DNA of 49,371 nt, taken from positions 1 to 49,371 of the forward strand of contig JAGWWP010000012.1 of NCBI GenBank assembly GCA_018970325.1, in the 5' to 3' direction. Shown piece by piece: positions 1 through 7,687 of this stretch. The notes beneath the pieces are model-generated. The model saw nothing but the letters and a program-made list of their open reading frames with translations, had not been told where the DNA came from and did not search any database. A program made the position numbers and the translations under genes. The first letter of the stretch is position 1, and each line of letters begins with the position of its first letter. This DNA comes from Cyanobacteria bacterium REEB446 (lineage in GTDB: Bacteria; Cyanobacteriota; Vampirovibrionia; LMEP-6097).

Positions 1-97
1 AAAGACAGGTCTCTGGATGGAATGATGACTTTAGAGAACAAATTATCTTTCAAAAATTTCCTAAAATCTCTTGATTTTTAGAATGAGACAGCCCTAG

Positions 98-1366
98 GAG
101 ACTTATAAACAAGAAACTCTCAATAATTTAGCAGAATCATTATTTATTGAGACCCTAGGCGCTGAAGCTTCTTTAAGTCCAGAGGGCATGGATAAAACTG
201 CAAAGAATTTGGGACTTAGTTTTAATTTCGGGACAGAGCCTAAGATTTTGAGCTTTTCGATGAGTGGAGTAAAAGCAGGAGCAATAGAAATGTTAGGTTT
301 GTTTAAACAAATATTGGCAAGTCCAGCATTGCTTTCAGATAAGCTAGATGTGAAATCTCGCGTACAGGAAGAGTTTGACCATGCTATTGAGAGATATACT
401 AAAAACCTTTTAGAAAAAAAACAAGACCGAGATTCTCTTCTAGACAGAGAATTTAAAAATGCTATATTCGCTTCTGATCCAGAAAGGCAGAGTTTAGATA
501 TAGATTCCAAGATAAAAATATTAAAATCTATAAACCTTGATGATGTAAGAAAGTTTTTTAAAGAAAATTATATCTTTGATGAAAATTTAAAAATACTTTT
601 AAATGATGTCGCAGTAGACTCTGGTTTGAATTCTAGTGCTGTTACAGATACGCTTACGCAATTGAATAGGGATAAGATGAAGGCTAAAGAACCCTATGAA
701 TACAAGGTCTTAGAAGTTCCATCCTCAAGGAAGATAGTAATGTCCTCAAATTTAGATAAAAGTTCTGCTTCCATTATGATAGGAAATCTAACAGAGGATT
801 TAAGAGGTTTGAGCAAAGAGGATAGAATGTTACTTGGGCTATCTATTGGTGTTTTGTGTGGAGATCCGATGACGAGTAGATTAGGAGCTAGATTGCGTGA
901 AAAAGGAATTTATCACTGGGGTTTAGATTTTCAATTACCAAGTGAAAACCTCGGGAAAGTAACTGTTCCACAAAAAGCATTTTCTATTAACTGTCACTGT
1001 AACCCTTCTCAAGTAGACGAAATCGAACAAGTTATTAACACTACCCTAAAAGAATATTTAGCTAATGGTCCTAAGCCAGAAGAACTTGCACAAGCGCAAC
1101 ACGGTCTAGCAGAGTCTGTTGGAGATGGATTGAAAAACATTGAAGCACGTTATGCTTTTTTTAGAGAAACTTTTAAAATTAATAAACCTCCTAGTGCTGA
1201 GATAAAAGCTCTGAATCGTTCTTATCGAGATATGGAGCGTGCGAAGGAATTATTAAGGATGGTTATAAAGCCAGATAATTTTATAGAAGTAGTAGATATT
1301 CCAAAATCAGCTCAGGGATTTAACAACATTGTTAAGACTTCAAAAGCTAAAGCTTTAGCTGCTTAG
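98..1366 (+). pseudogene. M16 family (pitrilysin-like) peptidase, 5'-truncated
   Basis: The frame opens just after an in-frame TAG near position 95; the first ATG is at 188, giving 392 residues. What remains aligns by eye with the latter part of an M16 N-domain followed by an M16 C-domain (the GDPMTSRLGARLREKG segment near residues 225-240 is typical). The first 60-70 residues of the family, which carry the zinc-binding HxxEH motif, are absent from all three forward frames upstream. Codons before the ATG (from about 98) still read like M16 sequence, so the gene appears cut rather than started here. It may be a 5'-deleted pseudogene, or an inactive M16 partner with an unusual start. The C-terminus ends KAKALAA. 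Family assignment is fairly sure; functional state is not. Confidence 0.72.
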
Positions 1367-1402
1367 TGCTTCGCGAACTCTTAACTGAGGAGCTTATAGC
1401 GA

Positions 1403-1564
1403 CTAAGAAAATGCTTTAAGTATATCAATCTCAAAATTCTTCTTATAGATTAGCTTTCCAGTATTTTTAATTTCTTGAATAAATTCAGGTTTAATAAACT
1501 CTTCTTGATAATAAGTGCGGGAAGGGAAGGTGACTAATTCATCTCTAGTTTTTTTTCCAGCCAT
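1403..1564 (-). CDS. Small protein, possibly the tail of a nucleotidyltransferase-type protein
   Basis: A 53-residue frame starting MAGKKTRDELVTFPS and ending EIDILKAFS. It starts at ATG 1564-1562 behind a good ribosome binding site (AAAGGA, about 6 nt before the ATG), so translation is credible. The segment QEIKNTGKLIYKKN resembles the C-terminal end of MNT-type minimal nucleotidyltransferases, but no catalytic GS-D-D motif is present, so it may be a remnant. A run of eight A follows the third codon. It lies in the 351-bp gap between the M16 gene and lemA, opposite in strand to both. Function unknown. Confidence 0.5.
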   Translation of the reverse strand: MAGKKTRDELVTFPSRTYYQEEFIKPEFIQEIKNTGKLIYKKNFEIDILKAFS

Positions 1565-1648
1565 GTGAATGTCCTTTTGGTTTTACTAAGAATATTGAGA
1601 AGGTTTCATGAGAACTAATTTTAATTAAGGGATTTAACTAATAGCATT

Positions 1649-1696
1649 CTAGCTTACAGTCCCGAAAATGCAGAAATTGTAGTTCCACAGTGCTAG
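1649..1696 (+). repeat. Dispersed hairpin element, copy 1 (intergenic)
   Basis: Core GAAAATGCAGAAATTGTAGTT at about 1664-1684 matches the family core with two changes. Weak flanking arms CTAGC (1649-1653) and GCTAG (1692-1696) are complementary. It sits immediately upstream of lemA, partly within its likely promoter. Confidence 0.6.
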
Positions 1697-1704
1697 CCTA
1701 ATGT

Positions 1705-1710
1705 TAAAAT
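1705..1710 (+). promoter_or_regulatory. Possible -10 element of the lemA operon
   Basis: TAAAAT ends 7 nt before the lemA ATG (1718) and no Shine-Dalgarno sequence lies between. A transcript starting the usual distance from this -10 would begin at or next to the start codon, i.e. be leaderless. No clear -35 is seen. Confidence 0.35.
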
Positions 1711-1717
1711 CATATAC

Positions 1718-2323
1718 ATGATCAAAAAAATACCTACTTGGGTGATAGTTCTAGCTAGTATAGCTCTAGTGCTATTCTTTATAGGAGCATCTTTCACTGG
1801 TACATATAATAATATGGTCACCCTTAGAGAAAATGTAAATGGTAAGTGGGCACAGGTGCAAAACGTCTACCAAAGAAGATCTGATCTAATCCCGAATTTA
1901 GTAGCTACGGTAAAAGCTTATGCTGCGCATGAAAAAGAAACTTTAACTGCGGTTATAGAAGCTCGCTCTCAAGCAAGCCAAGTAAAATTAGAAGCTAATG
2001 ATCTAACTCCAGAAAATTTAGCGAAATTCCAAAACGCTCAAAAGCAGCTCAGTGGTAGCCTTTCAAGGTTAATGCTAGTTATAGAAAAATACCCAGACTT
2101 AAAAGCTAATGAAAATTTTCTTGCTTTGCAAAGTCAGTTAGAAGGGACTGAAAACCGCATAGCGAACGAAAGACGCATGTTTAATGATGCGACTAAGGAG
2201 TATAATACTTTTATTAAACTGATGCCACAGGCTTTAATAGCTGGAATAACTGGTTTTAAAGATAAGGCATATTTTGAGGCTGATAAAGAAGCTGAAAAAG
2301 CACCGAAGGTAAATTTTGAGTAA
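1718..2323 (+). CDS. lemA: LemA family membrane protein
   Basis: 201 residues, the normal size for LemA. One N-terminal membrane segment (about residues 8-28) is followed by the helical LemA domain with its hallmarks: YNNMVTLRENVNGKWAQVQN, then YQRRSDLIPNLVATVKAYA, and later ENRIANERRMFNDATKEYN and the FKDKAYFEAD end. LemA proteins are anchored in the cytoplasmic membrane; their biochemical role is poorly defined. It is the first gene of a three-gene operon with two TPM-domain proteins, a common pairing. It overlaps the next gene by 8 bp. The start has no Shine-Dalgarno sequence and may be leaderless. Confidence 0.95.
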   Translation: MIKKIPTWVIVLASIALVLFFIGASFTGTYNNMVTLRENVNGKWAQVQNVYQRRSDLIPNLVATVKAYAAHEKETLTAVIEARSQASQVKLEANDLTPENLAKFQNAQKQLSGSLSRLMLVIEKYPDLKANENFLALQSQLEGTENRIANERRMFNDATKEYNTFIKLMPQALIAGITGFKDKAYFEADKEAEKAPKVNFE

Positions 2324-2762
2324 GGTTAAAGATTTCCTCACTAAAGAAGAACAAGAAAAGCTCGCTCGTATGATTCGTGAAGCAGAATCCTTTACTAATG
2401 CTGAACTTAGAATACATTTAGAAGCCTACTGTAAGACAGATGTAATAAAGAGAGCTGTAGAGGTTTTTAAGAAATTAAAAATGCACAAAACTAAACAGCG
2501 TAATGGTGTTTTGTTTTATATAGCGGTTAAAGACTCTAAATTAGCTATTTGGGGAGATAAAGGCATTCATAATCATCTCGGACAGAGCTTTTGGGATAGT
2601 GAAGTGAAAATTATGCAAGAGCATTTTAAACAGGGAGATTATTTTCTCGGTCTTAAGCTTGCACTAATTGAGGTGACTGCTAAATTGAAGGAGCTTTATC
2701 CATATAACTCAGATGATATTAATGAATTAAGTAATGATATTTCAATAGGTGAAGGGCTTTGA
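2316..2762 (+). CDS. TPM domain protein, short cytoplasmic form
   Basis: 148 residues with a TPM (YgcG/Psb32-type) domain: FLTKEEQEKLARMIREAE near the start, TNAELRIHLEAY, and the RNGVLFYIAVKDSKLAIWGD core. No signal peptide or C-terminal anchor is seen, unlike the next gene. The likely start is TTG at 2316, inside the end of lemA, preceded by GAAGG. The stop overlaps the TTG start of the next gene (TTGA), so lemA and the two TPM genes are probably translationally coupled. The pairing of a short TPM protein with a long exported one beside LemA is common; the function is unknown. Confidence 0.85.
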   Translation: MSKVKDFLTKEEQEKLARMIREAESFTNAELRIHLEAYCKTDVIKRAVEVFKKLKMHKTKQRNGVLFYIAVKDSKLAIWGDKGIHNHLGQSFWDSEVKIMQEHFKQGDYFLGLKLALIEVTAKLKELYPYNSDDINELSNDISIGEGL

Positions 2763-3691
2763 AGGGTATTTTTTCTAGTAAAAAGATTGCAAGTGACTTT
2801 CTACAGTGGTTTCTAATCATATTAATGCTGTTTACAGCATCTATTTTTACTAATCCAGCCCATAGTGCTAAAACAGTACTAGAGACTGATTCACAGCGTG
2901 CAGGCAAAAACGTAGAAAATGGAGTTGTGGGTCAGTCTCTACCAGCAAGACCTAAGCCAGAGAAGCTGATAAATAATCTCTCTAAAGAGTTTCCGAATTT
3001 CCTGAAAACAGAAGAAGCTACTGCCCTAGAAGAGAAACTCAGAAAATTTAATTTAGAAAGTTCGAATCAGATCTGCATACTAATCATCGACTCCCTTTCA
3101 GGTTTAGATGAAAATGATTTTTCTACCCAGCTCTTTAATAAATGGGGCATAGGTCAGGGAGATAAGGATAATGGCTTATTAATATTAATTAAACCTACTC
3201 AGAAAGAGGGTGGCAGAAAGGTTTATATAAATGTAGGCTATGGTTTAGAAGCCTCTGTAACGGATCTTGCGGCGAAGCAGGTTATAGAAAAAATTATAAT
3301 TCCTAATTTTAAGGCTGGAAATATTTACCAAGCTTTAGATGAAGCGACTACAGTGCTGATGAAGCAAGCTCAGGGAGAGTTTAACGATAAGTTAACTGCT
3401 AAGACGAATAAATCGCCTTTAATATTTTTAGTATTTTTAATACCATTCTTTTTTATATTATTTAGTGAGCTTTTCCTTTCTAGAACAGGTGAACAGGTAG
3501 ATATTTCTAAGCGAGGCTATCGAGGGGGCAGTCCTTTTAGTTATTTACCTTTCTTTATCCCTGGACCATTTTCGAATCATAATTCCTTTCGCTCGAATCA
3601 TTCATCTGGATCTGGCTTTGGTGGGTTTAGTAGCTTCGGGGGCTTCGGCGGAGGATCTTCTGGGGGTGGCGGAGCTGGTGGGTCTTGGTGA
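2759..3691 (+). CDS. TPM domain protein with signal peptide, membrane segment and Gly-rich tail (YgcG-like)
   Basis: 310 residues from a TTG start with GAAGGG upstream. An N-terminal hydrophobic signal (about residues 15-36, ending near HSAKTV) leads to an exported TPM domain (about residues 60-205; core GQGDKDNGLLILI and INVGYGLEASVTD). A membrane segment (about 222-240) and a Ser/Gly-rich tail (SSFGGFGGGSSGGGGAGGSW) follow, the YgcG layout. Between signal peptide and domain, residues about 41-61 (RAGKNVENGVVGQS region) are encoded by a copy of the dispersed hairpin element, placed in a linker where it should be tolerated. The gene ends at TGA 3689-3691, within the arm of another copy. Confidence 0.88.
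   Translation: MKGIFSSKKIASDFLQWFLIILMLFTASIFTNPAHSAKTVLETDSQRAGKNVENGVVGQSLPARPKPEKLINNLSKEFPNFLKTEEATALEEKLRKFNLESSNQICILIIDSLSGLDENDFSTQLFNKWGIGQGDKDNGLLILIKPTQKEGGRKVYINVGYGLEASVTDLAAKQVIEKIIIPNFKAGNIYQALDEATTVLMKQAQGEFNDKLTAKTNKSPLIFLVFLIPFFFILFSELFLSRTGEQVDISKRGYRGGSPFSYLPFFIPGPFSNHNSFRSNHSSGSGFGGFSSFGGFGGGSSGGGGAGGSW
2880..2941 (+). repeat. Dispersed hairpin element, copy 2 (inside the exported TPM gene)
   Basis: Perfect 10-bp arms TAGAGACTGA (2880-2889) and TCAGTCTCTA (2932-2941) enclose a 42-nt loop holding the core AAAAACGTAGAAAATGGAGTT. The core is read as KNVENGV, the same frame as the copies in mnmE and comF. Confidence 0.75.
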
Positions 3692-3745
3692 GAAGGCACT
3701 GTTACCGAACTCCAATTTCTGCGTTTTCGCCTTCCTAACTCACCA
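3686..3745 (-). repeat. Dispersed hairpin element, copy 3, between convergent genes
   Basis: The core reads on the minus strand as CGAAAACGCAGAAATTGGAG. Inner arms GAAGGC (3692-3697) and GCCTTC (3729-3734) pair, and outer arms TGGTGAG (3686-3692) and CTCACCA (3739-3745) can also pair. It spans the stops of the TPM gene (3691) and obgE (3735). As a long hairpin between converging genes it may act as a bidirectional terminator, though there is no T-run. Confidence 0.75.
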
Positions 3746-5081
3746 CTAAATCATCAACTTCAAAATCAGCACCATCAATATTTAAAGTATCCCCTACTTC
3801 AGCCCCTAATCTTTTCAATTCTTCAAAAAGACCAATACCTTGGGCAACCCTGTATAAATATCTCAGTGACTCCATTTCGCGAATATTAGTAACTCGCATC
3901 TGCCTTTCTAATCTGCCGCAGTGTACTACCCAAGTCACTCCCACACGAGTGCTTACTCTCTCAATAGTAAAGTCACTATCTTCGTGGTCTGTCGCAGACT
4001 CGTCTTCGTGAACTAAAACTGGTGGCTGAATAAAGATGATCTTATCGATTTGATCGGAGATATAATTTACTAAATCCGTTAAACCTTCACCAGTAACCGC
4101 AGAAATATAAAAAACTTCTAAAATGCGTTTATCAGCAGTCTTTATCGCTGAGAATTTTTCTTTAATATGTTTGAGTTCGTCATCTGGATAGCCTTCTATC
4201 TTATTTATAACTAAAACCTGTTTTTTATCAGCTAGTAATTCACTAAAATTAGCTAACTCATGATTTATACGTCTGAAATTCTGCACTGGATCTTGGTAAG
4301 TTAATTCTTGGTTAGAATCTATATTCGAAGCAGTAAACCCCCAAACATCGACTAAATGCACTAAAAGTTTAGTACGCTCTATGTGCCTTAAAAAATTATG
4401 CCCTAAACCCTTTCCTTCACTGGCTCCTTCGATAAGTCCAGGTATGTCGGCTACTAAAAAGCCGTCACCATTAGGTTTTCTGACTACGCCTAAATTAGGT
4501 TCTAGTGTCGTGAAGGCATAATCTGCGATTTTAGGCTTCGCTGCACTAATACGACTTATTAGGGTAGATTTACCAGCATTAGGAAACCCTACTAAGCCTA
4601 CATCAGCGATCATCTTAAGTTCTAACTCTACTTCTCTTTCTATGGCAGCTTCACCAGGTTCACAGTAGTAGGGAGCATTATTGCGATTAGATTTAAAGCG
4701 AGCGTTCCCACGTCCACCCCTGCCGCCTTCAGCTAAAAGCACAGTCTGACCATCTTCTATAAGATCTGCGATTACCTTGCCATCGGCAGTATCTCTCACT
4801 ACAGTACCAGGAGGCACTTTTATATAAAGATCTTCGCCAGATTTTCCTGTGCAGAGAGATCTAGCACCATTAGTACCATCTTCAGCTTTAAATATAGAGA
4901 GGTGCTTAAAATCGAGTAAAGTATTCATCGCTTTATCGACTATTAGATAGACGCTGCCACCCCTGCCGCCGTCACCACCATCGGGGCCGCCATAGGCTAC
5001 ATATTTTTCTCGCCGCCAAGTAGAGATGCCGTTACCACCCTTACCACTAGCAAGTTTGATAACTACTGTATCAACGAACAT
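3735..5081 (-). CDS. obgE: GTPase ObgE/CgtA
   Basis: 448 residues in the full Obg layout. The glycine-rich Obg fold (about 1-157; KLASGKGGNGISTWRREKY, PDGGDGGRGGSVYL) is followed by the G domain: GFPNAGKST (G1), FTTLEPNLGVV, DIPGLIEGAS (G3) and INKIE (G4, with Glu where NKxD is usual). A C-terminal OCT domain (about 370-448; VTWVVHCGRLERQMRVTN) completes it. Obg GTPases act in late 50S ribosome assembly and the stringent response. Its start overlaps the end of tyrA by 11 bp, so the two are co-transcribed with the upstream lipoprotein gene. Confidence 0.97.
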   Translation of the reverse strand: MFVDTVVIKLASGKGGNGISTWRREKYVAYGGPDGGDGGRGGSVYLIVDKAMNTLLDFKHLSIFKAEDGTNGARSLCTGKSGEDLYIKVPPGTVVRDTADGKVIADLIEDGQTVLLAEGGRGGRGNARFKSNRNNAPYYCEPGEAAIEREVELELKMIADVGLVGFPNAGKSTLISRISAAKPKIADYAFTTLEPNLGVVRKPNGDGFLVADIPGLIEGASEGKGLGHNFLRHIERTKLLVHLVDVWGFTASNIDSNQELTYQDPVQNFRRINHELANFSELLADKKQVLVINKIEGYPDDELKHIKEKFSAIKTADKRILEVFYISAVTGEGLTDLVNYISDQIDKIIFIQPPVLVHEDESATDHEDSDFTIERVSTRVGVTWVVHCGRLERQMRVTNIREMESLRYLYRVAQGIGLFEELKRLGAEVGDTLNIDGADFEVDDLVVS

Positions 5082-5892
5082 TTTCTACTAACTTCTTTAT
5101 TTTATTTAATTCTGGCTGTAAAAGAGAAGCTGGGGTTTCTAATAGAAAGCTGATGCTTTCTGAATATTCAGTCCAGAGTTCTTTAATATTCTGCCTATTT
5201 AACGCTAAAATCTCTTTAGACATTTCCACATTACCTTTAGCGAGGCGAGTCATGCCTTTAAAACCCGGTCCTATAATCTTTTCTGCAGCAGGATAGGATT
5301 TTACTAAATCAGCTAAGCCGAAACTTAAAAGCATAGGCAGATGGCTAACTACAGCTACTAGGCGGTCATGCGTCTCTACATCAAGCTGTACTATCTCAGC
5401 AGCTTTAAGAACATTTGTGATAATAAATTCTAATAATTTAGTTCTTTCACTTTTTTCTTCTAAGATCCAAGTCGACCCCTCAAATAAAGTTGGGAAGCTA
5501 GCGGCGTATCCTTCGTGTTCGGTACCAGCCATTGGGTGACCAGCTATAAAATTATTTAAGCCAAGTAATTTAGCTTTTTCACTTATCTTCTTCTTAGTAC
5601 TAGCCACATCTGTAATAAGAGCATTAGCGAAAGGCTTTTTATCATCAGTGCTAGGCTTCGCGATAATCTTAGCAATCTCATCTAAATCCTCAATGATCTT
5701 AGATTGCTCGGAACATAGAAAAATGACATCGCAATCAGCTAGATCATGTATGCTATATTCCCTTTTCTGGCTTTTACTAACGGTTTTCACTTCAGATAAG
5801 CCAAGCTCAGCCTGTTTTTCAAGCAGGCACTTCTCTATTGAACCGCCTATCAGACCAAGACCAACAATACCAATTTTTTTACCGTTAAGCAC
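5071..5892 (-). CDS. tyrA: Prephenate/arogenate dehydrogenase (TyrA)
   Basis: 273 residues, a single-domain TyrA without chorismate mutase or ACT domain. The Rossmann motif GIVGLGLIGGS begins at residue 8; NFIAGHPMAGTEHEGYAAS and the HDRLVAVVSHLPMLLSF segment carry the conserved substrate-binding histidines. It oxidatively decarboxylates prephenate or arogenate in tyrosine synthesis; which substrate and which NAD(P) are used cannot be told. The start is GTG (5892). It lies 8 bp after the upstream lipoprotein gene and overlaps obgE by 11 bp. Confidence 0.93.
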   Translation of the reverse strand: MLNGKKIGIVGLGLIGGSIEKCLLEKQAELGLSEVKTVSKSQKREYSIHDLADCDVIFLCSEQSKIIEDLDEIAKIIAKPSTDDKKPFANALITDVASTKKKISEKAKLLGLNNFIAGHPMAGTEHEGYAASFPTLFEGSTWILEEKSERTKLLEFIITNVLKAAEIVQLDVETHDRLVAVVSHLPMLLSFGLADLVKSYPAAEKIIGPGFKGMTRLAKGNVEMSKEILALNRQNIKELWTEYSESISFLLETPASLLQPELNKIKKLVENVR

Positions 5893-5900
5893 AATTGATA

Positions 5901-7541
5901 TTATCTCATATGTTTCAGTTTTTTAAATTCCCCTCGGTCTATTTGATACACCGCATAGGTAGAATCTACTGGATCACCGTATTTATCAAAGCTTATTTCT
6001 CGCCCTAAGCTTTGAAATTTTATAGAATGCATAGCTTCTGGGATGCTTTTGTAATAACCGTTGTGATGGGCTTTAATCGCAGTAAATAAGATTGTAGCTG
6101 CGTCATAGCCATATATACCATCTGCACTTATTTTTGATTTGAATTTATTTAATAAAGTTTGGCGATATTGTAAAAACTCCTTGGATTCAGAGTCGATATT
6201 CGCCCCAATGATATAAACGCCATTCGATCTATTATTCGTCAGTTTGATTAAGACATCTGAGTAAGTACCATCAGATCCGATAAAAGTAATGTCCTTATGA
6301 TTTTGTTCATGCAGCTTATTAATTATATTTGCAGCATCTATGTATCCACCAATGAAAATTATAAGCTCGGGATGAGTACCTTTATCTAAAATAGACTGAT
6401 AAGATTTTTTTGTGGTGATTGATTTATGAAGCAATTTTATTTTAGAGTCTTGATAAATCTCTTTAATACTAGTCTCTACCTGTGCTGATAAATTAGAACT
6501 AAATAAAGTCCCATTGTTAATAAGCATTATTGTAGATATCTTTTTAGTTTTCTTTAAATTTGAAATTAAGTTAGCAATAGTTTCTGATTGTTTGTTATCT
6601 ATCGAAATTGCTCGAAATACTAGGTTATTAGTATTTTTCTGATGTGTAAACCATGGATGGGTAGAACATGGTGATATCTGGACTATATTATGCTTAATAT
6701 ATAATTTTGACGCTTCGATTGTTGTCTGGGAATTAAAATGACCAATGACACCTGTTACTTTTTCACTAATAAAATATTTGGCACATTCTAAAGCTTTATC
6801 AATCTTAGAATGATCATCACAGATTATTAATTTAAAATTACGCTGGGGGAAATTACTTGCTGCAAGCTTAATAGAATCCAAAACTGACTGGGCTAATTGA
6901 GTATCAATACTAGTAAAAGGTAAAGGTACACCTATTTTAATCTGATCAAAGTCCTCATTTAGACTAATTTCAGCCATTGTCAAAGGTATGAATTTCAGTT
7001 TGGTGACAATATTTTGAGCTTCCTTTGACTGTATATATTCAATAAAATTCTGTGGGCTTGAATTAATTACTAAATTTTCTGTTTTATCATTAGAATCTAA
7101 TTCGTAGAGATAAATATTCCTTCTAAACCGACTATAACCAAATTTCACTGTTTGTTCATTATATTCGTCGGAGTTTTTTTGTAAATCTTTTTCTGGAAAA
7201 GAGTTTTTAGCTTTATTTGTAGTGAGTCCTGATCTTAGTATTGATTTTGCAATTAACTTTTTTCTACAATTTTTATACTCAGTATTTTCTAAATTACCTA
7301 TAAATAGCTGTGAATTGTGTTTTTTTATCTCCTGAGTAAGTTCCTCACTAGATAAAAGTGTCAATTGTCTGTTAACTTTAAATTTCTTAGAAAAATCTTT
7401 TGTAATTTCTTTAACAAGTTTTTCATCAATTTTAGTATAAGCTATCTCTAGAGGTTTTAAAGTATCTTGATAATTTGAATTACAAGCACAGAGAAGTAAA
7501 GCAATAGTAAAGATAGAGAAAAAAGATAAAACGTTTTTCAT
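5901..7541 (-). CDS. Solute-binding lipoprotein: degenerate PstS-like region fused to a LivJ-type domain
   Basis: 546 residues. An N-terminal signal with lipobox LLLCAC (Cys near residue 20) suggests a lipoprotein. Residues about 195-540 form a periplasmic-binding fold of the leucine/branched-chain amide type (IKIGVPLPFTSIDTQLAQSV; GVIGHFNSQTTIEASKLYI; FIGSDGTYSD; YGYDAATILFTAIKAH). Residues about 28-185 look like a shortened relative of the PstS-like domain of the paralogue at 27668; both end in equivalent segments (FIEYIQSKEAQNIVTKLKFI here, LLNYLWSADAIPVIKSAGFI there). No ABC permease or ATPase is in the window, so it may be a receptor. First gene of an operon with tyrA and obgE. Confidence 0.85.
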   Translation of the reverse strand: MKNVLSFFSIFTIALLLCACNSNYQDTLKPLEIAYTKIDEKLVKEITKDFSKKFKVNRQLTLLSSEELTQEIKKHNSQLFIGNLENTEYKNCRKKLIAKSILRSGLTTNKAKNSFPEKDLQKNSDEYNEQTVKFGYSRFRRNIYLYELDSNDKTENLVINSSPQNFIEYIQSKEAQNIVTKLKFIPLTMAEISLNEDFDQIKIGVPLPFTSIDTQLAQSVLDSIKLAASNFPQRNFKLIICDDHSKIDKALECAKYFISEKVTGVIGHFNSQTTIEASKLYIKHNIVQISPCSTHPWFTHQKNTNNLVFRAISIDNKQSETIANLISNLKKTKKISTIMLINNGTLFSSNLSAQVETSIKEIYQDSKIKLLHKSITTKKSYQSILDKGTHPELIIFIGGYIDAANIINKLHEQNHKDITFIGSDGTYSDVLIKLTNNRSNGVYIIGANIDSESKEFLQYRQTLLNKFKSKISADGIYGYDAATILFTAIKAHHNGYYKSIPEAMHSIKFQSLGREISFDKYGDPVDSTYAVYQIDRGEFKKLKHMR

Positions 7542-7605
7542 TGTGATTATTCAAATATAAGCCTTATAGCTAATATTATTACGAATTAAATCTTAAAACT
7601 TGCTA

Positions 7606-7687
7606 AAATCTTAATCGATGATTAAGTAAATACTTGAAATTTGATAGAATCTTAATCAACGATTAAGTAAATACTTATCTCATGCTC
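7606..7687 (+). promoter_or_regulatory. Two tandem 41-bp units, each with a 7-3-7 palindrome (operator-like)
   Basis: CTTAATC-GAT-GATTAAG (7610-7626) and CTTAATC-AAC-GATTAAG (7651-7667) have identical arms spaced exactly 41 bp apart, close to four helical turns. Both are followed by TAAATACTT, so the whole 41-bp unit is repeated. The second unit runs into the ATG at 7682; the divergent lipoprotein gene starts at 7541. This looks like a pair of sites for a dimeric regulator bound on one DNA face; the regulator is unknown. Confidence 0.6.

Noticed and set aside
1-81. Short open frame at the left edge ending at TAG 79-81
   Set aside because: Only 26 residues, no recognisable features and its start is outside the window; it may be the tail of an upstream gene but cannot be supported.
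3686-3745. Integron attC site
   Set aside because: The hairpin and GTTA/CTAAC bits recall attC, but the conserved core is in the loop rather than at the ends, copies lie inside housekeeping genes, and no integrase or cassette array is present.
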